NCBI GenBank assembly: GCA_024180945.1
Contig: JAKSGN010000038.1
Coordinates: 868,001 to 932,000 of the forward strand
Length of the DNA stretch: 64,000 nucleotides
Origin: Macrophomina tecta
Taxonomy: Eukaryota > Ascomycota > Dothideomycetes > Botryosphaeriales > Botryosphaeriaceae
Reading direction: 5' to 3'
How positions within the stretch are numbered: the stretch's first letter is position 1; each line of letters starts with the position of its first letter. The notes beneath the pieces were generated by a model, which was given only the letters and a program-made list of their open reading frames with translations, made no database searches and was not told the origin of the DNA. Of the stretch, positions 35,510-48,726 are shown piece after piece. The position numbers and the translations under genes were made by a program.

Positions 35510-35699
35510 GGTCCAACGGCGTATTATCAAGTCGCACAGTGTTTCGGATGGTCTGCTTGAAGGTTTTGAGGGGGGTTTCCACAGATTAAGCAAGAATTGC
35601 AAAGCTCGGATAAGTAGTGTGGGGCGGAAAAACGGATCCAAATAGGCGGTGTAGATGCCTATGAACAATGATGCAATAGTAACCTGACGTCTGCTTTTC

Positions 35700-36892
35700 T
35701 CAAAGTACTTCCTAAAGTCTATCGAAAATAACTACCTCGCTGCAAGGACTAATTTTTAGAATAACACTTTAGAACTATACGCGAGTAGGCTGCATACTAA
35801 CTATGTATTATAAAATAGTACGGTATCTATTAGAAGATCACGTGTTTTTGTAATAAACTTTAGCTTAGTTACTTAAGAGAATAATAAGAAGGCTATAACG
35901 GCGGCTTCTTCCACTAGGCTTTAGAATCGCCTAGTAGGGTTAGGTAGCTGTGGGTTTACCTTAAAGGACAAGAGAAGGGGTAAAGGATTAGAACGATGGT
36001 AGTAATCACGTGATAAGTCGGTGCGTAGTGCGCGTTAGGCTTGTTACCTCTAATAGGTTTATATTAGAACTTTAAGTTGACTATGAAGGTTAAAGTACTA
36101 TCTCATAAGTATGTCTATATACTATAGAAAAGTTACTATAATCTAGTATGGTGTTTAGATCTTCTGTAATGCAGTAGACCTAGGATTAGAAAAGATCTAG
36201 GAGTAGGTCTTATAGGTAACTTAGGCACTAAAGCCCGTTTTCTAGAATCCAACTTCTAACCTTCTTCGCCGAACGATAGCGATGTTTACCTTATTTATTA
36301 TCGCGTAACGTGCTATTTTGCCGGTTTCCTAGATTCTGCCCGCGACCCTTGCTAAGGGAGTGTTATTCTGCTAGACTATGGTCCCTTATAGTTCCGACAT
36401 CCGTTCTTCCCGTGTGGGAACCGTTTTCTTAAGGGAGTCTTTCCCCTACGAGATTCTGACCCGCTGCTCGTTCCCTAACTAAGCTCCTTAAGCGCCGTTT
36501 CTCGGTATTTGGTATTCCCCTACGGGATTTCTTCCCGTGAGGGTTCCCGTCTCTTGGGGGATATTTGCCCGTGCGGTACTGCCGCCCGTGGGGTTCGTAA
36601 CAAAGGCCTTCTCTAAGCCTTTCTCTTAGTTAAAAACGTATTAAAGTACTTTAATTTCTACTCTTTCGCCGTTTCTACTATGGTCGACGAAGGATCATTA
36701 CTTTAATATAGCATAAATCGGCATAGAAATAGATGTAATCGAGATTAATTATAACTAGCTATAGTATTTCTTTAGTAGTACCTTTAATACTATTCGTAGA
36801 TGGCTAAGATACTAAATATGCCTACTTGTAGTTATCTATTACATATTTTCTAAGCGGATTAGAGTAAGAAATTAATCTATTTACTAAAAGAC
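35700..36892. repeat. AT-rich, stop-dense, RIP-like degenerate DNA
   Basis: The block has no frame of 60 codons on either strand, is strongly enriched in TA and poor in CA and TG over most of its length. This is the pattern left by repeat-induced point mutation (C-to-T in CpA). Short recurring CCCGT/ACGGG hairpin-like units lie at about 36400-36600. It is probably a decayed transposon, but no diagnostic protein or terminal repeat survives to name it. Confidence 0.65.
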
Positions 36893-37014
36893 TGTCACGA
36901 ACCAAAATTTAGCTCGGTTTCACTCGGTCATGAGCGGGCCAAAAGGCACAATTTTTAATCAAGCAACTGGATTGACACCGAGCTTACATATGGTAGTATG
37001 TCAGGTTCATGACA
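36893..37014. mobile_element. 122-bp foldback / MITE-like element
   Basis: Outer inverted ends TGTCACGAACC (36893-36903) and GGTTCATGACA (37004-37014) match at 10 of 11 positions. A nested inner pair, AGCTCGGTTTC (36911-36921) and GACACCGAGCT (36974-36984), also matches at 10 of 11. The element therefore folds into an interrupted hairpin. No coding capacity and no clear target-site duplication were seen. The start TGTCACGAACC is also reminiscent of LTR ends, so a solo-LTR fragment is an alternative. Confidence 0.6.
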
Positions 37015-40000
37015 CTAGTCTAGATATGTGTTAAAATTACTTAATTAAATAATAAATATCGTCGTGCATGTGCTCCCTTTGTAAGAAAATGGGCTGTTTC
37101 CTCCCTTAGAAATCCATTGATAGATGGGGAGTTATTTGAACTTCGGAATTATGACAATGCCATCTTGCCATTGCGTTGAGATGGGGGAAATGACTGCTTT
37201 CAGTCAGAGGTTATCTGTTGAGAAAAAGAATGAGCGGACAAAGTCAAGAGCCTCAGCGCTTTGGGTGATCATTTTGTCTGTTCTATCCCGGCAGTTTTTT
37301 TTATAAAAAAAAAAAAGATTAAAAGGAGGGAATATCGATGATTAATGCAAAGCCTCGGCCATCGAACGAGACACATGTTTCTGGGCTCATGATCTCTCCC
37401 TCGGGACTTGAAAACGCTTGTGTCAGAGAAGAGATATAAGACGCTTTTGTTGCTCATAGAGACGCCCAAAGTCCGCTGTCCAACCAATACGCAAGACGTC
37501 ATTGATAGACAAGCACGATAGAGACACACTTCGAAGTGTACTCGGCTACACGGCTAGCATAGGTGCGTTCGATCTAGACTTACAATCATGAAACACGTTA
37601 AGGGAGCTGCAGTGAGCCGGACTATACTAGCGGAAGTAAACATCGCCTCACTTCCGGAAGGCCGTCCGAAAATGACCTACACCCTATCAAGTCGACTGGC
37701 GAGCTGCCGAAGATACCGACGGAACAGGCAGCCGGCTTCCACTATATTAGCCAACACACCGTTATTTGCTTTTTCTCTTGCTGTTTTTAGCGGGCTCGGT
37801 AGCAAGTCCGCTGGCCTGCTCCCCTTCCGCCGACTGCCGGCTCAGCTTAGGACACCACGGAGGTGGGGCACGAAAGCGGGCAAAGTAGCTGAAAGGCAGG
37901 ATGGGGAGAGAAGAAAAAGCAAACACACTAGAAACACCAAAGCCGATCCCGCCGCGCCGCGAACTTTAGCGCTGCAGCGAGCTCCTGCCCAATCACCATG
38001 GCGAAGCGCGCGATTGACCCTGAAGAGAAAAAAAAAAGAAAAAAAAAGGCACCGTAGCTAAGCCTCCCAGCTATCCTTTTATAGTAACTGGGTGCAGGTG
38101 GTTCGAGTTACTATTTGGAGGAGCTAGAAAGTGTTCTTCCGCGATCCCAACGCGCACAAACTAGCCACGTGAAGATCCATACACAGCCCCGAGAGGGCCA
38201 AGCTCTTCCAAGCCCAGCCCCACAGCCCCTCTCTTCTCATCCTTCCTTCAACCGAACTGAGGGAGCTGCTGCGCTACTCCGGCACGATTTGATCTTCCGC
38301 CCAACCGGAACGGTGCAGAGCGCATTCATGGCCTCAGTGTGTGGAGAAAGAGTGCAATGACCAAGGGACTTCCGCCAAGCCGAGAACTTAAGTGCTCTAT
38401 TGAAACCGCTTGGGTATTATTCTTCCTCCCGATCATCCGGCCATGAAGTTCGTTTTACGTCGGAAGGCTGCTCCAAAAAAAAAAGGAAATAAAAAAAGAA
38501 CGTGGGGGTGGGAGCATGACGCAGTGGAAGAATTACAGTCCTCCAAGCGCCCTGATTGGTCTGCCGCTCAAACACGCCACCGAGGATGTTGGGGATAAAT
38601 TGGGGGAAAAGACCGGGATGGGTAGGGAAAGGTGGATGCGGACCGAGGCCATTGATCACGGAGTGGCTGGGGCGTTTTTATCTTCCTTCTCCCACCGGAA
38701 ATTCTTTCCTGCGATGCTTTGAAACTGATTTCAAATGCGGCCCCCCGGATAGAGCGGACGGGCAATCAAGTATGGGCGGCGGCGGCACGGCGGCGACGGC
38801 GGACTGAGTTTGAAGGTTTCGGTGAGAAGAAATGAAAATGGGCTGATCTGGTAGATCAGACGCTACGTTCCAGCCGTACAAATGCCGGAAGTATATTTGT
38901 CTTGTGGCGGTTTTGCAAGCGTCTACGGTTGCTGGAATGTTTATGCGCTAAACGATATACGAAGTACTTGACTCTCTGGCCAATTTCATGCTGCAACTTA
39001 CCCTCGCTCAGCATACCTTTTCTGAGTATGAAGCCCTTGCATTGCGGAAATCAGCATTGCAGACAGTGATACTTGGCACCAAGAACAAGGCGCAGTGGTG
39101 GAGTAATGGACAGAATGCACGGAGGCGTAGCATCGAGGGTCAGCACCACGCACGTCACGGCCAAGCATCGGCGCTTGCTGCTAAGGCGTTTGCATGCAGG
39201 AGTAGAGCGGGCGAGGCGTATTCGATCTCGATAATGACCTAGATCTTTTCGCGGACCCCAGGCAGATGACGTGACTCGAGGCCATGGTCTGAATTCTGAC
39301 TGTTGCTCTAAGAGGTGGGGTGAAGTGCATCCTCTTCGGCCCATCAGCTGCACGCCAGCCCAAGGCTCGCCTCCCGAGTTCCCCACTGCGCCTGATCGGA
39401 GGCAGGCGATGACGACGGCGGGGCCATGATCAGGAAGTGTTCGCGGCGGCGGCGGCTGGCGGCACGGCAGAGCGTGCAATCAAACCCACCACCCTCTTTG
39501 CGTTGTCCGCAACACATGAAGGCTGCCGGCATGATCCTAGCTGCGCCCGCATTTCAGGCGACCTCCAGGTCCAGTTCGGGCCAGCTTTGCAGAGTAGCAT
39601 CACGATGGGGCATGAAAGGGCAGGATCACATGCCAGCAGCCAGCAGCCAGCAGCAGCAACACCTGCGAACTCTGATCTGCGTTTGATGCCGAACCCTTCT
39701 CCACACCCCGACCCACCATCAGCCCCTTCAGCCGCGTGTTTCGGCTGATCTGTTCTTCCATCAGGACACCATCTACTGTGAGGCTGATCGTCATTCGTCA
39801 AAACGGACTCTCTGCATATGCGTTGTTTCCCAGTTGCTGCCCTCTTTGCCACACCATCCCCTTACTCCTGCAGGAGCACATACTCCTGGTCGCGACAGCC
39901 ACTGCTTCCCAAGCGGTTTTGACTTCGAACCTACAACAGACGGGCCTGTAGATCTTCACTGCATTTCTCGTCTTTCTATCAATTTCATGCTGCTGGGAAC

Positions 40001-43000
40001 GAAAATCAGATGTCTTTTCCAAGCTCCAGAGAGGTGTCTCGCGCGCGATAAGATGTGCGCTCTAGCACGACGCGCTTTGAAAGAACGGCATTGCCGTGCG
40101 GCCGCAGCTGGGTGACCCAGGCACAGCCCAGTGTCTATTTTGTGGAAGCCTGGGAGAGAGAAAGAGCCGGGGACGCGCCTTCAACCACCCGCCGTCCAAG
40201 CTCTCAGCCGCCTGTTTCCTGTCTCATGCAAAGAAAAGACGGCAGCAGCAGTAGCCCTTCCCACCTTCTGGGTATGCGCCCTTCCCCCATACCTCGGAGC
40301 CGGCGCGGATAGCAGATTTCAAATTCACATTCCCACATCTCAGCTGCTCGGCGTCCCTTTGCGTGCAAGGCGCGGCTCGGATGAAAGACAAAAACATTCG
40401 CAGAATACGAATGCGAACTATATGATGATACGAGGGGGAAAGCACATGTAAAAATGGCGGCTTTTCACGCGGAGGAGCAGCGTCCGTGTCGCCCAGGCCG
40501 CCTGATTCTCTTCTCTGTGCGCGCTGAAAACGATACGAAGTGGCTGTGTTCGATACAAGCTGGAGAGATGTGTGTGCGTGTGCAGAGCGCAGAATGGCAG
40601 GACGAGGGCGGATGGGGGTTGGTTGGGCTTGATGCGGGACGCGCATACAAAAGGATTTTCCTCTTGATGTTGTGTAGCCGTCGCACAAAGAGAACCCCCC
40701 TGTACGAGCAAGCGACAGGGAGCCGACCAATGCACGTACACAGGTTGCTCGCATGTTTTAACAGGTCATTTCGCTTGTCCTGCCAGCTGCTGCCGCGTTC
40801 GCTGCCTCCACCCCCGCCATTTCGGATATCGAAAAGGAAGAAAAGGTTAGAAGGAGCACGGCTGCGCGCGGTGCGGCCAAAGCGGAGAATAAGGGACAGC
40901 TAGCCGAAAACCCGCGAGTGAGTAGGCTTTCTTACACTGGAACAGCATTTCCCCATATTTCTGGTAAAGAGGTATCTACTCAGGAGCTCGGGAAGCGGGG
41001 GTTGAAGTTGCGCGGGGAGTGTCAAGATGGAGGCTCCAAAGAAGGCCGGCAGTCTTAGAGCTTCCGAGAGCCCGCCTGTTTGGGATTACCCGTGTGAACG
41101 GTCGATGAGGCTTTTTAGGGTATCTTGCCCCTACCGGCTGCAAAGTCTCTTGGGGAGGGATCAGGAGAGCAAAGTCAGAGAGGACAAGGCAACGTGTGCC
41201 AGGCATCAGTGGCCGTAGCGATGCCTGGTCCCTGGCCCCCATCTTCGCGGATCGCCGAGCTGCAGGCGGGTGACCGGGGAGGGGTAGGTAGGGCCGACTG
41301 GAGGGGATCGAGAGAGAGTATGTGAGGCAGATAGACAACAGGGCAATACAGGCGGCGCGAGGTGTGTGCTTGGCATGCCAGGCGCAAGTGAGCCCACGCG
41401 GATATGTAAGGCCCGGGAAGTTGGTTCGGCCGTGCTCATAGGGGGTTGTTGGCCATGGGGGCTGCGGAAAGCAGCTTCGGACGACAGATGAGGCATGCTT
41501 AGACCTGGTCGGTCTCTGCCGATTGTTGCTGATCTGGAGAAAAGGGTTAATGTGGGAGGCCTGCCAACCGACCTGTTTACTGGATTAGCAATCCAGAAAG
41601 ACTACTCACCGTACCGCATACGAAGCGCCCACTCGTTCTTACCAATCATCTCACTTTATTGCTCACCACATCCGCAGGTCGCGCCGAGTCACAGGCGGCC
41701 TCTGATGTCTGTTCTGCTGACGGGGTCAATGTTTCTGATAATTGACTCTTGGATTATTGTTGCTTCCTGCATACCCCTGCGTTATCCCTCTCACATCAGC
41801 TCACTCGGGTCCAGATCAGATTAGATGAGCAAGGGAGGCTACCGTACAGGAGGGATGCTGGCTGCTCACCAATTGAGAGGAATTCATTCGTTGTGCAAAG
41901 AGAGAGAAATCGAGCCTTAGCGGAATATTAAAATCACATGAAAAACCGCGAGGACCCCGATGCAAATGCTCTTAAGGGAAACATAATCACGACTAAAACT
42001 CAAAATCAAATTACTATTCCAGCACACCGTAAGCTGGATTCCTTGTGTCGTACCTGGAGGTTATGCGCGGAGGTTTATCTGTTCGTGAGACAGCTGTGGT
42101 CGGTCACAAGGTCAGAGCGCCGGCGCGCCGCGACGAGCAAAGTCTAGTTGCACGCCACTTGCTTGTAGATAACCAGATCTCTAGATCTTGGCCGATTAAC
42201 TTCTCTCCTGGTCGCGCATTGTGTGCGCGTTCATAGCGATGGCCGGCTGCTTCATTTCGCATCGGATAGGAAACTGTATGACGGCTGGACGTGGCTCATG
42301 ACGTCTTAGGGCAGATACGCATTAGGGGGAGGATTCTAGAAGAGGAATGGAAGAGCTTCGATGGCTTAAGTGTGGATTATGACGCGAGTCTGGGACAGTT
42401 TTCGTGCAACCGGACACCAGATAGGCGCACAATTGGACGGAATGGCTGCGAGTGTTCTGGATCAGCAGCTGTAGGCAGCGGTACAAGGTACAGGCTTGTA
42501 TGTACGAGCTTCCTTAGCGAGATGCACATGGTCGAGAAGGGAAGGGCAACAGTGGTAGCGAGCGGCGGGCGGGAGGAACACGGCAAGGATACGAATTTGC
42601 GGCTTGAAAGCTGCAGGGCAAGAGGGGGCCTGCCTGCTGGTGGTCACTTTGGGGCAACAGATGCTGCAGTAGTTGCCTAATGACTCCAGCCCGGACCGGC
42701 GTGGGATTGGGCGAGAGGGGACAGGCTGAAGTGCGTACAAGCGCGGGAGCGGGAAGTGGGTATGTCGAGGATGCTGCGGTGCTACGTGAACAAGCAACTG
42801 CGGACCGGTTCGTGAGGGCCAGCCGCAGTATCATGACGAGTGAGATGGTGGGGGGGGGCGCGGGATGCGGCGTCGAGGAGGGTGTGCTTGGTATTGTGCG
42901 ACCCAAGATCCGCGCGGAGGAAAGCGTGCGGGCGAATGGGAGAGCAGGGCGGCTGGAGCATCTGCACAGGCCCTCGAAAACCGGATGCAGCGAGTCGTTG

Positions 43001-46000
43001 ATGGCAGCGTGATGTCTGCTTTCTTCAATAATACGGATGAGACGGCGCTCGCTGCTGCAGGGCGAGTGAGACAGCCGCATGACTCCGCAAGACGGCCAGC
43101 ACACAGGACAGACGCAGCAGCAACAGAAGCCAGACTCATTGGGAGGGGAGCAGACGGAGGTGCATCAAAAGACGAGGCAAACGATCAGCCAGGGCGGAAA
43201 AGGGGCAGCCAAGCCACCAGACACAGAGGGACATGCGGGAGTTCGGTGGCTACGACTGCCGGGTTGGACTGCTGCAAGAGGCGACAAGCACATGCAGCAG
43301 TGTCATGCCAGGAGCATCGGACGATGATCCAGGAAGTAAGACGGGCGGCCATAATTGTGATGGTCCGCAGCGCCCTGATGAGGCAGCAAGGCCGACGTCG
43401 AGGAGCAGCTGGCACACCCGGGCAGAGCCTATTCCAAGAGAGAGAAGTGGATAAGCTCGTGGAGTGGTCGAGAAAGGCTTCCAGCGCGCGCACAACACTC
43501 CCGTGTATAAGGGCTGTGAGTGGTCGAGCGGCGGGGAGCAGCTACCAGCGCGCGAAACGGCATAGCGCGCCGATCATTAGGCCCCCCGCGTCGGCTGGGG
43601 TGCGGTTCGGAGATGTGAGCCACGTCAGCTTGCGCGTTTGAAGGAGAAGTGAGAGCAGACGGCGCGCCTCGCCCTGCCCACGCGCTCCAAGATGAAGATG
43701 GACGGCCCCCTCGATTCGCGTGCTGGACGCGACGCGCTGGACGCCCGCTCGCTAAGGCGCGCATGCCCGGACGAGGATCGGAAGCTTGTTGCAGCGCCTT
43801 GGTTTTCCGGCCAGGCTGGCGGCGATCGCTGGTGGTGACTGTGGAGCGCGAGCCTGGAGGGCGCCGGGCGCTCCGCGGCTTCGAGCCTCCTCCAACCTCA
43901 ACCTGCGCTCAGCCCTTCGACTGTGCCTCTGCTGCGCCATGTTTCACGGGCGTGTCGCATAAGGCAGAAACGCCCCGCCGCCTGTCAATCTGTGTCACGC
44001 TGCCAGTCTGGAACGGCATTGACGATGGGCGAGCGGAGCAGCTCGAATCTTCGACACGGCTCAGGGCCCAGCAGCCCGGGACCGCAGCGACGACGAGGAC
44101 TGTGCGCGCCTCTCCGCCAAGCTCCCCGACCAGAGCAGCGCGTAATCAACAGAACGGCCTCTCCACTTGCTCCTTCATCAACCTCTCGCCTGACATCAAT
44201 GACGGAAGAGCGATCCCACATGCACGCATCAGCCCATGCACAAGCCCAAGCCAGAGCCAAGCCCGGCCATCCACCTGTCAGAAACGGCCCTTCAAGGGCA
44301 CATCCCCGACGCCCTCCGGGAACCCCCTAGTCAGCCCATGTACACGAGCAGGGGGCGCACCGTCAAGATTGGAGGCAGCCCGCCGCCCACGCCCGCAAAT
44401 CATCGTGCCCGGAGTCCAGCTGGCGCTTATGCACGACCGTTGGGCGAGCGAGGGAAAAGGCCTCGCACCTCGGCTACGCGCGCGTTCGACTCGAGCTGGC
44501 GGCCGGCGGCCTTGGAGTGCGAGAAAAAAAAAAACGGATCGGCGCCATAATCTTCACCAGCGCAGGCGTGGGGACGGACCGGGAGCGCAGGCATCAGCAC
44601 GCCGCACGCTGCAGGTGCACCCTCAAGGAATCTCGGGAAGCAGGAGGGCCTTGGGAAAATCCACAGGGCCTGGCCACTCTGGTAACACGCGTTGACAGCA
44701 ACCTTAATTTTGGCTTCGGGGCCAGCGCGTTTCTGCTAGCAGGCCTGCCCGGTCAATCTGCCCGCCCGGAAGCCCTAGGATGCGCTGGAGCTGCCCTCCG
44801 CGCGCTGGAACGGCGTCGCCCTCTCAATGCAAGGCCGATGATCGCGCGGAGACAACCGCCAGGACGTCGAAACAAGAAATGCGCTGATGCATGACAGCAC
44901 GAATGCTTGAACGGCCACAGCAAGAGGCAGCTGGATGGCCGGCGTGGCGGCCTATCGTTATCGATGCCGGTCCTTGCAGCATACGCGAGCGCGGCGCCAC
45001 CGTAGCCTGGCCGTTGGACGAGGGTGTCGCGCGGGAGGCATGGGTGTCGCCGGAGCTCAATCCCAAGCTCTCGTGGCTGCTGCCCGGGGTAGCTCTGCTC
45101 GTCACTCGCGCGCACCTCAACCACATGCCATCATCCCCACAGCACCCAGTTTGTCCTCGAAAATTCTCAGAACTGCTGCTGCTGCAGCTGCTACTGCACC
45201 CTCGGCGACTTCCGGCACTCTTCCTGCTGACGCGTGACGTTGAAGAAAAAATGAGCACGACGGATCCACCGCGCCGCGCTTGGAGTGGTGCGGGCGGGCT
45301 GTCACGGGGCCGAGCTTCGCGCTGCTGCTGCAGCTCGCCGTCCGCGAAAATCCTGAGTGAGGTTTGGCGGCAGAGATGCAGAGACCCGCGCCCTTTGGAT
45401 GCACATCGCGTGCAACCATGACTCGAAGATCCAGCGATCGCTCCCTCCGCGACGTGCCGGGCACCTGTCTGGAAATGCGACTGCCTGTGTCGCAAGTCTC
45501 ACTGGTAGCAATGCCGTGCCAGAGCACGCGAAGCCACAACATCCCACAGCCAAACAGGCTCGGAATATTGTCAAAAATAGCGCTCTGGAATTGTCGCATG
45601 GCCAAGCCCAAACATAGAAGCACTGTCTCGCGTACGCTTTTCAAGGAGAAGTGGGAGCATCTGCCTCCGGTTGAACACTTCAATAGCGCGTGTTCCCAAG
45701 ACAGTCAACGCCAACCCCGTATGCCTGGAGGGAACGCGCACGGTGAAGAATCGGGAAGCTTGAGCTCGAGTATGCCGTGTGCGCGCGCGAATGCAGCTGC
45801 CCGAGCGAGGTACGAGGTGGTGCATGCCAGCTGATGCGTCCTGACGTCTTGCGGCGTCCCAAGCTGCGAGGCTCGAAGGAAGGGTCCAGGCAGCCCGGAC
45901 TTCACGCCGAAGAAGAAAATGACCGGGGCGGCATCGGCGTGCGGGTAGGCCTAATTTTTTTGCGGGCTGGGAGAAAAAAGCATCTGTAGGGCATTGGCTG

Positions 46001-46745
46001 AAAGTAGAAGTTGGCCGCGTCAATCAATCAGGTATGGCCTGATCCAACATCAATGCCCGGGCGCACAACCCGCAGCGGTCGAAGACGCAACAGTGACTTT
46101 TGGCGGGCGCACTGGCACGCGGTGTGAGACCAAGATCTGATTGCCGTCTGGAGAGTGCCGAAACCAGCGTGATTTTTTGTCTCGGAGTCGCAGCCAGTCA
46201 GCAGGCAGAGTATGTATATGAGGCCTGTTAACCCTCTCGCTAGGCCCGAGTGCATATTGAACATCTCGCCTTGCACGCAGGCCGAAGCGACGTCAGTCAG
46301 ATAGCGCCAACTTTGCAATATTCATGCTTCGTAAACTGTGAGACCAAGGACCGTCCGCTGGATTGTGCCTGATAGCGTGACAGGACGTAGCGGCGTGGCG
46401 AGAGCGGACTGTGCGAAGTATATCGCCAGCTACCTTTTGCGTGCCTGTATATCCAATTTCCCCCGGGCGCGCGCGCGGCAGCAATTGGCCGGGCCTCGTT
46501 CCCTCGGGATTTGCACGTCTGCCGGCGCATCCGCTTGGCGGCTTTGGGATTCCAGCCCAAGGCACCAGCGCCGTCCTGACGCATGAATTGCGTGCAGGCT
46601 TCACCCCGGGGCACGCCCGCCCTTTTGGGCGGCGATTCAGTAACAGCGCAGTGCGCGCTTGACGGACCTGAATCAGCGGCCGACATTGGCTCATGATGCG
46701 CTGTCGCTGGAGCAAAAGCAAGCGCGGGCGGGTGAGCTGTCAGGT

Positions 46746-46782
<37 letters not shown>
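46746..46782. repeat. (GGC)n microsatellite
   Basis: About twelve uninterrupted GGC units lie in the gene-poor stretch. They are not in a supported coding frame. Confidence 0.9.
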
Positions 46783-46783
<1 letters not shown>

Positions 46784-46934
46784 ACGGCAAGGCTTACGTA
46801 CTCGATGTGACGAGAGCGTGAGCGAGAGAGTTGCTGGGGCGCTGATCATCGGCGGCGGGAGAGCTTTGTCGCGAGAAACAGGCCAAGCTGATGGCGCTCC
46901 GATTCGCCGGCAGGGTCTGTCTTAGACTCGAGGC

Positions 46935-46966
46935 CGCTCGCTCGCTCGCTCGTTCGTTCGCTCGCC
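46935..46966. repeat. (GCTC/GTTC)n tetranucleotide repeat
   Basis: Roughly seven CTCG-type tetranucleotide units, two of them changed to TTCG, lie in the gene-poor stretch. Confidence 0.8.
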
Positions 46967-48530
46967 CGCCGTTGTTCCGCGCCGTTTGGGCCCTGCCTCT
47001 TGCCAGGCGGCGCTGCCCCGCTCACTGTTTTGCTGCTGCTCAGGTGTGGCTGGGCTCCCCACGGGCGGATGCTGGTGATCGCCCGTCTCCCATGTCGCTG
47101 CTCGGCCACGCTGCATGCTCTGTGCGCGTCGATGAAGGGTGGATCGGACGAGGGATCTCATCTCAGGCACTGGGCGTGCGGCAGGCTGGCAGGGGCAGGC
47201 ACAGACGACCGGGTGAGGGACTCGCACGGGCGGAGGGCGGAGGGTGGAGGCGGCGGTGGGCGGTGCGGTGCGATGCAGCGCAGCGCAGCGCGGCTGTCGG
47301 TCGCTCGCGCAGGACGTGTTCGCGGGCTCACGGTTTCAATGCGCCGAGCAGTGGCGTTGGTTCGGCAGGCGTTAGTTAGTAAGGCGGGCGGCGGGCAGGC
47401 ATGGGGCGGCGTGGGCATCGACGGGCGGCATGGCATGGACAAGGCAACCCTGCGCGATCCTCACCAGCAGCACCCCCGACGCGCGCAGGCATCGGACCAG
47501 GAGCAGCGCTCACCCGCACCTCTCACCTTCACTGCGTCCGGCAAGTGACCCGGCGCACGCGACGCCCACGCTCTCGCCGCCGTTGCACAGGGGGCGCAGA
47601 GGGCGCATCCGCGCTCATTGCCGCGGCCAAGGCGAGCCCGATCAGGCAGGCCCTCCGCGGACGCAGGGCGGCAGCCAATGGGCGCGGGCATGGCGCACTC
47701 TAGGCGTTTGGAGTATATTTCAGTGACTTGGTCCACAGGCGACCATCAAATCACCTTGCGCTGAAATTACGCAGTTGGCCCGGTCGCCTGCACGGACGGC
47801 CGTTGCTAGCCTGCTCCGCCCGCCCATCGCCCAACGCAGTCGCCAGTACTGACTCCAGCGGCCGAGCAGCGCTGGGTAATAATAACACTGTCGCATGCGC
47901 TGCAGCGAGATACGGCTCCGGGGTATAAGGAAGAGCCGGCGCCTGTGGCGGACGATCTGGTGAGTGCCTCCCTGCCCGCCGCCCGTAACCCGTCACCGTC
48001 CCCAGCCCGCCCAGCTGCCGTCCCTCGCTCGCGCCCGTTTGGCTTCTCGACGGCGCTGCTGTTGCTCTGCTTGCTTGCTTGCATGCATCCGCCCTCTCCT
48101 GCGCCTGCGCTGCACCCAGTCCGTCCGTAGCGGGCGAGTCATCTCCTCTCCTCTCCCACGTCACCCCAGCTCGCGCGTGTGCTAGGCTACATGGTAGGCC
48201 CCTTCTCGCCAAGCTCTCCCCCCATCGCCCTCCCCATGCGTCTTTTTCCGCAGCCTCATCCATGCTTGCTGCCGCCGGCGTCTCGTCTGCGCCCGGTCCA
48301 CAAGCGTTTCATCCTATCTGATCCTCGTCCTCCACCGCGCCTCTCTTAAGCTGCCCTGCCTGTCGCCGTGATCCGCGGACCCTGTCCTCGCAGCAGAGCA
48401 GATCACCACCACTGCCGTCGGCTCTCATAATCCTCGTCGAGCCCCGGCCTCTGCCCGCGATCGTCCTGCGCCGCGGTCCAAGACAGCGCCCCCAGCACCG
48501 CTCCTCTGCTCTTCAGGGCTGCCTTGTTTC

Positions 48531-48574
48531 ACACCACCACCACCACCACCACCACCACCACCACCACCACCACC
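48531..48574. repeat. (CAC)n microsatellite in 5' leader
   Basis: About fourteen perfect CAC units lie some 150 bases upstream of the first supported exon of the Gln/Pro-rich regulator-like gene. They are probably in its leader or first intron. Confidence 0.9.
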
Positions 48575-48603
48575 ATCGAGTCCTTCTGGTACACTCACTC
48601 GCG

Positions 48604-48627
48604 TTTTTTTTTTTTTTTTTTTTTTTT
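48604..48627. repeat. Poly-T tract
   Basis: A run of 24 T residues follows the CAC repeat. It lies upstream of a predicted splice acceptor and could be part of an intron or leader. Confidence 0.9.
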
Positions 48628-48726
48628 GCTCTCGAGCCATACACACAAACACACCCCCCCAATTCACGTCGTGCACATCCGTTGCGCCGATGCACCACCA
48701 ACGCTAACACCGTCTCCACCTGCCAG

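Larger units (their letters stand above)
37015..48726. other. 11.7-kb stretch with no recognisable gene
   Basis: Many long frames exist on both strands because the DNA is GC-rich, but they overlap each other and have Arg/Pro/Ser/Ala-biased composition. None has a domain, a conserved motif or convincing splice structure. Several microsatellites are present and listed separately. It lies upstream of the Gln-rich regulator-like gene and may hold its extended control region, non-coding transcripts or lineage-specific genes I cannot recognise. Confidence 0.5.

Noticed and set aside
38081..38115. ATAGTAACT...AGTTACTAT hairpin with GGTTCGAGT between, as a tRNA or Helitron end
   Set aside because: No full cloverleaf can be built around it, and a Helitron terminus is not convincing. 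It is a short chance hairpin.
43649..44695. 348-codon plus-strand frame in the gene-poor stretch
   Set aside because: It is Arg/Pro/Ala/Ser-rich and low in complexity, as expected of GC-rich non-coding DNA. Other frames across the same bases are equally open.
46891..47548. Overlapping 160-180-codon frames
   Set aside because: They are driven by GC-rich simple repeats, with no recognisable motif.
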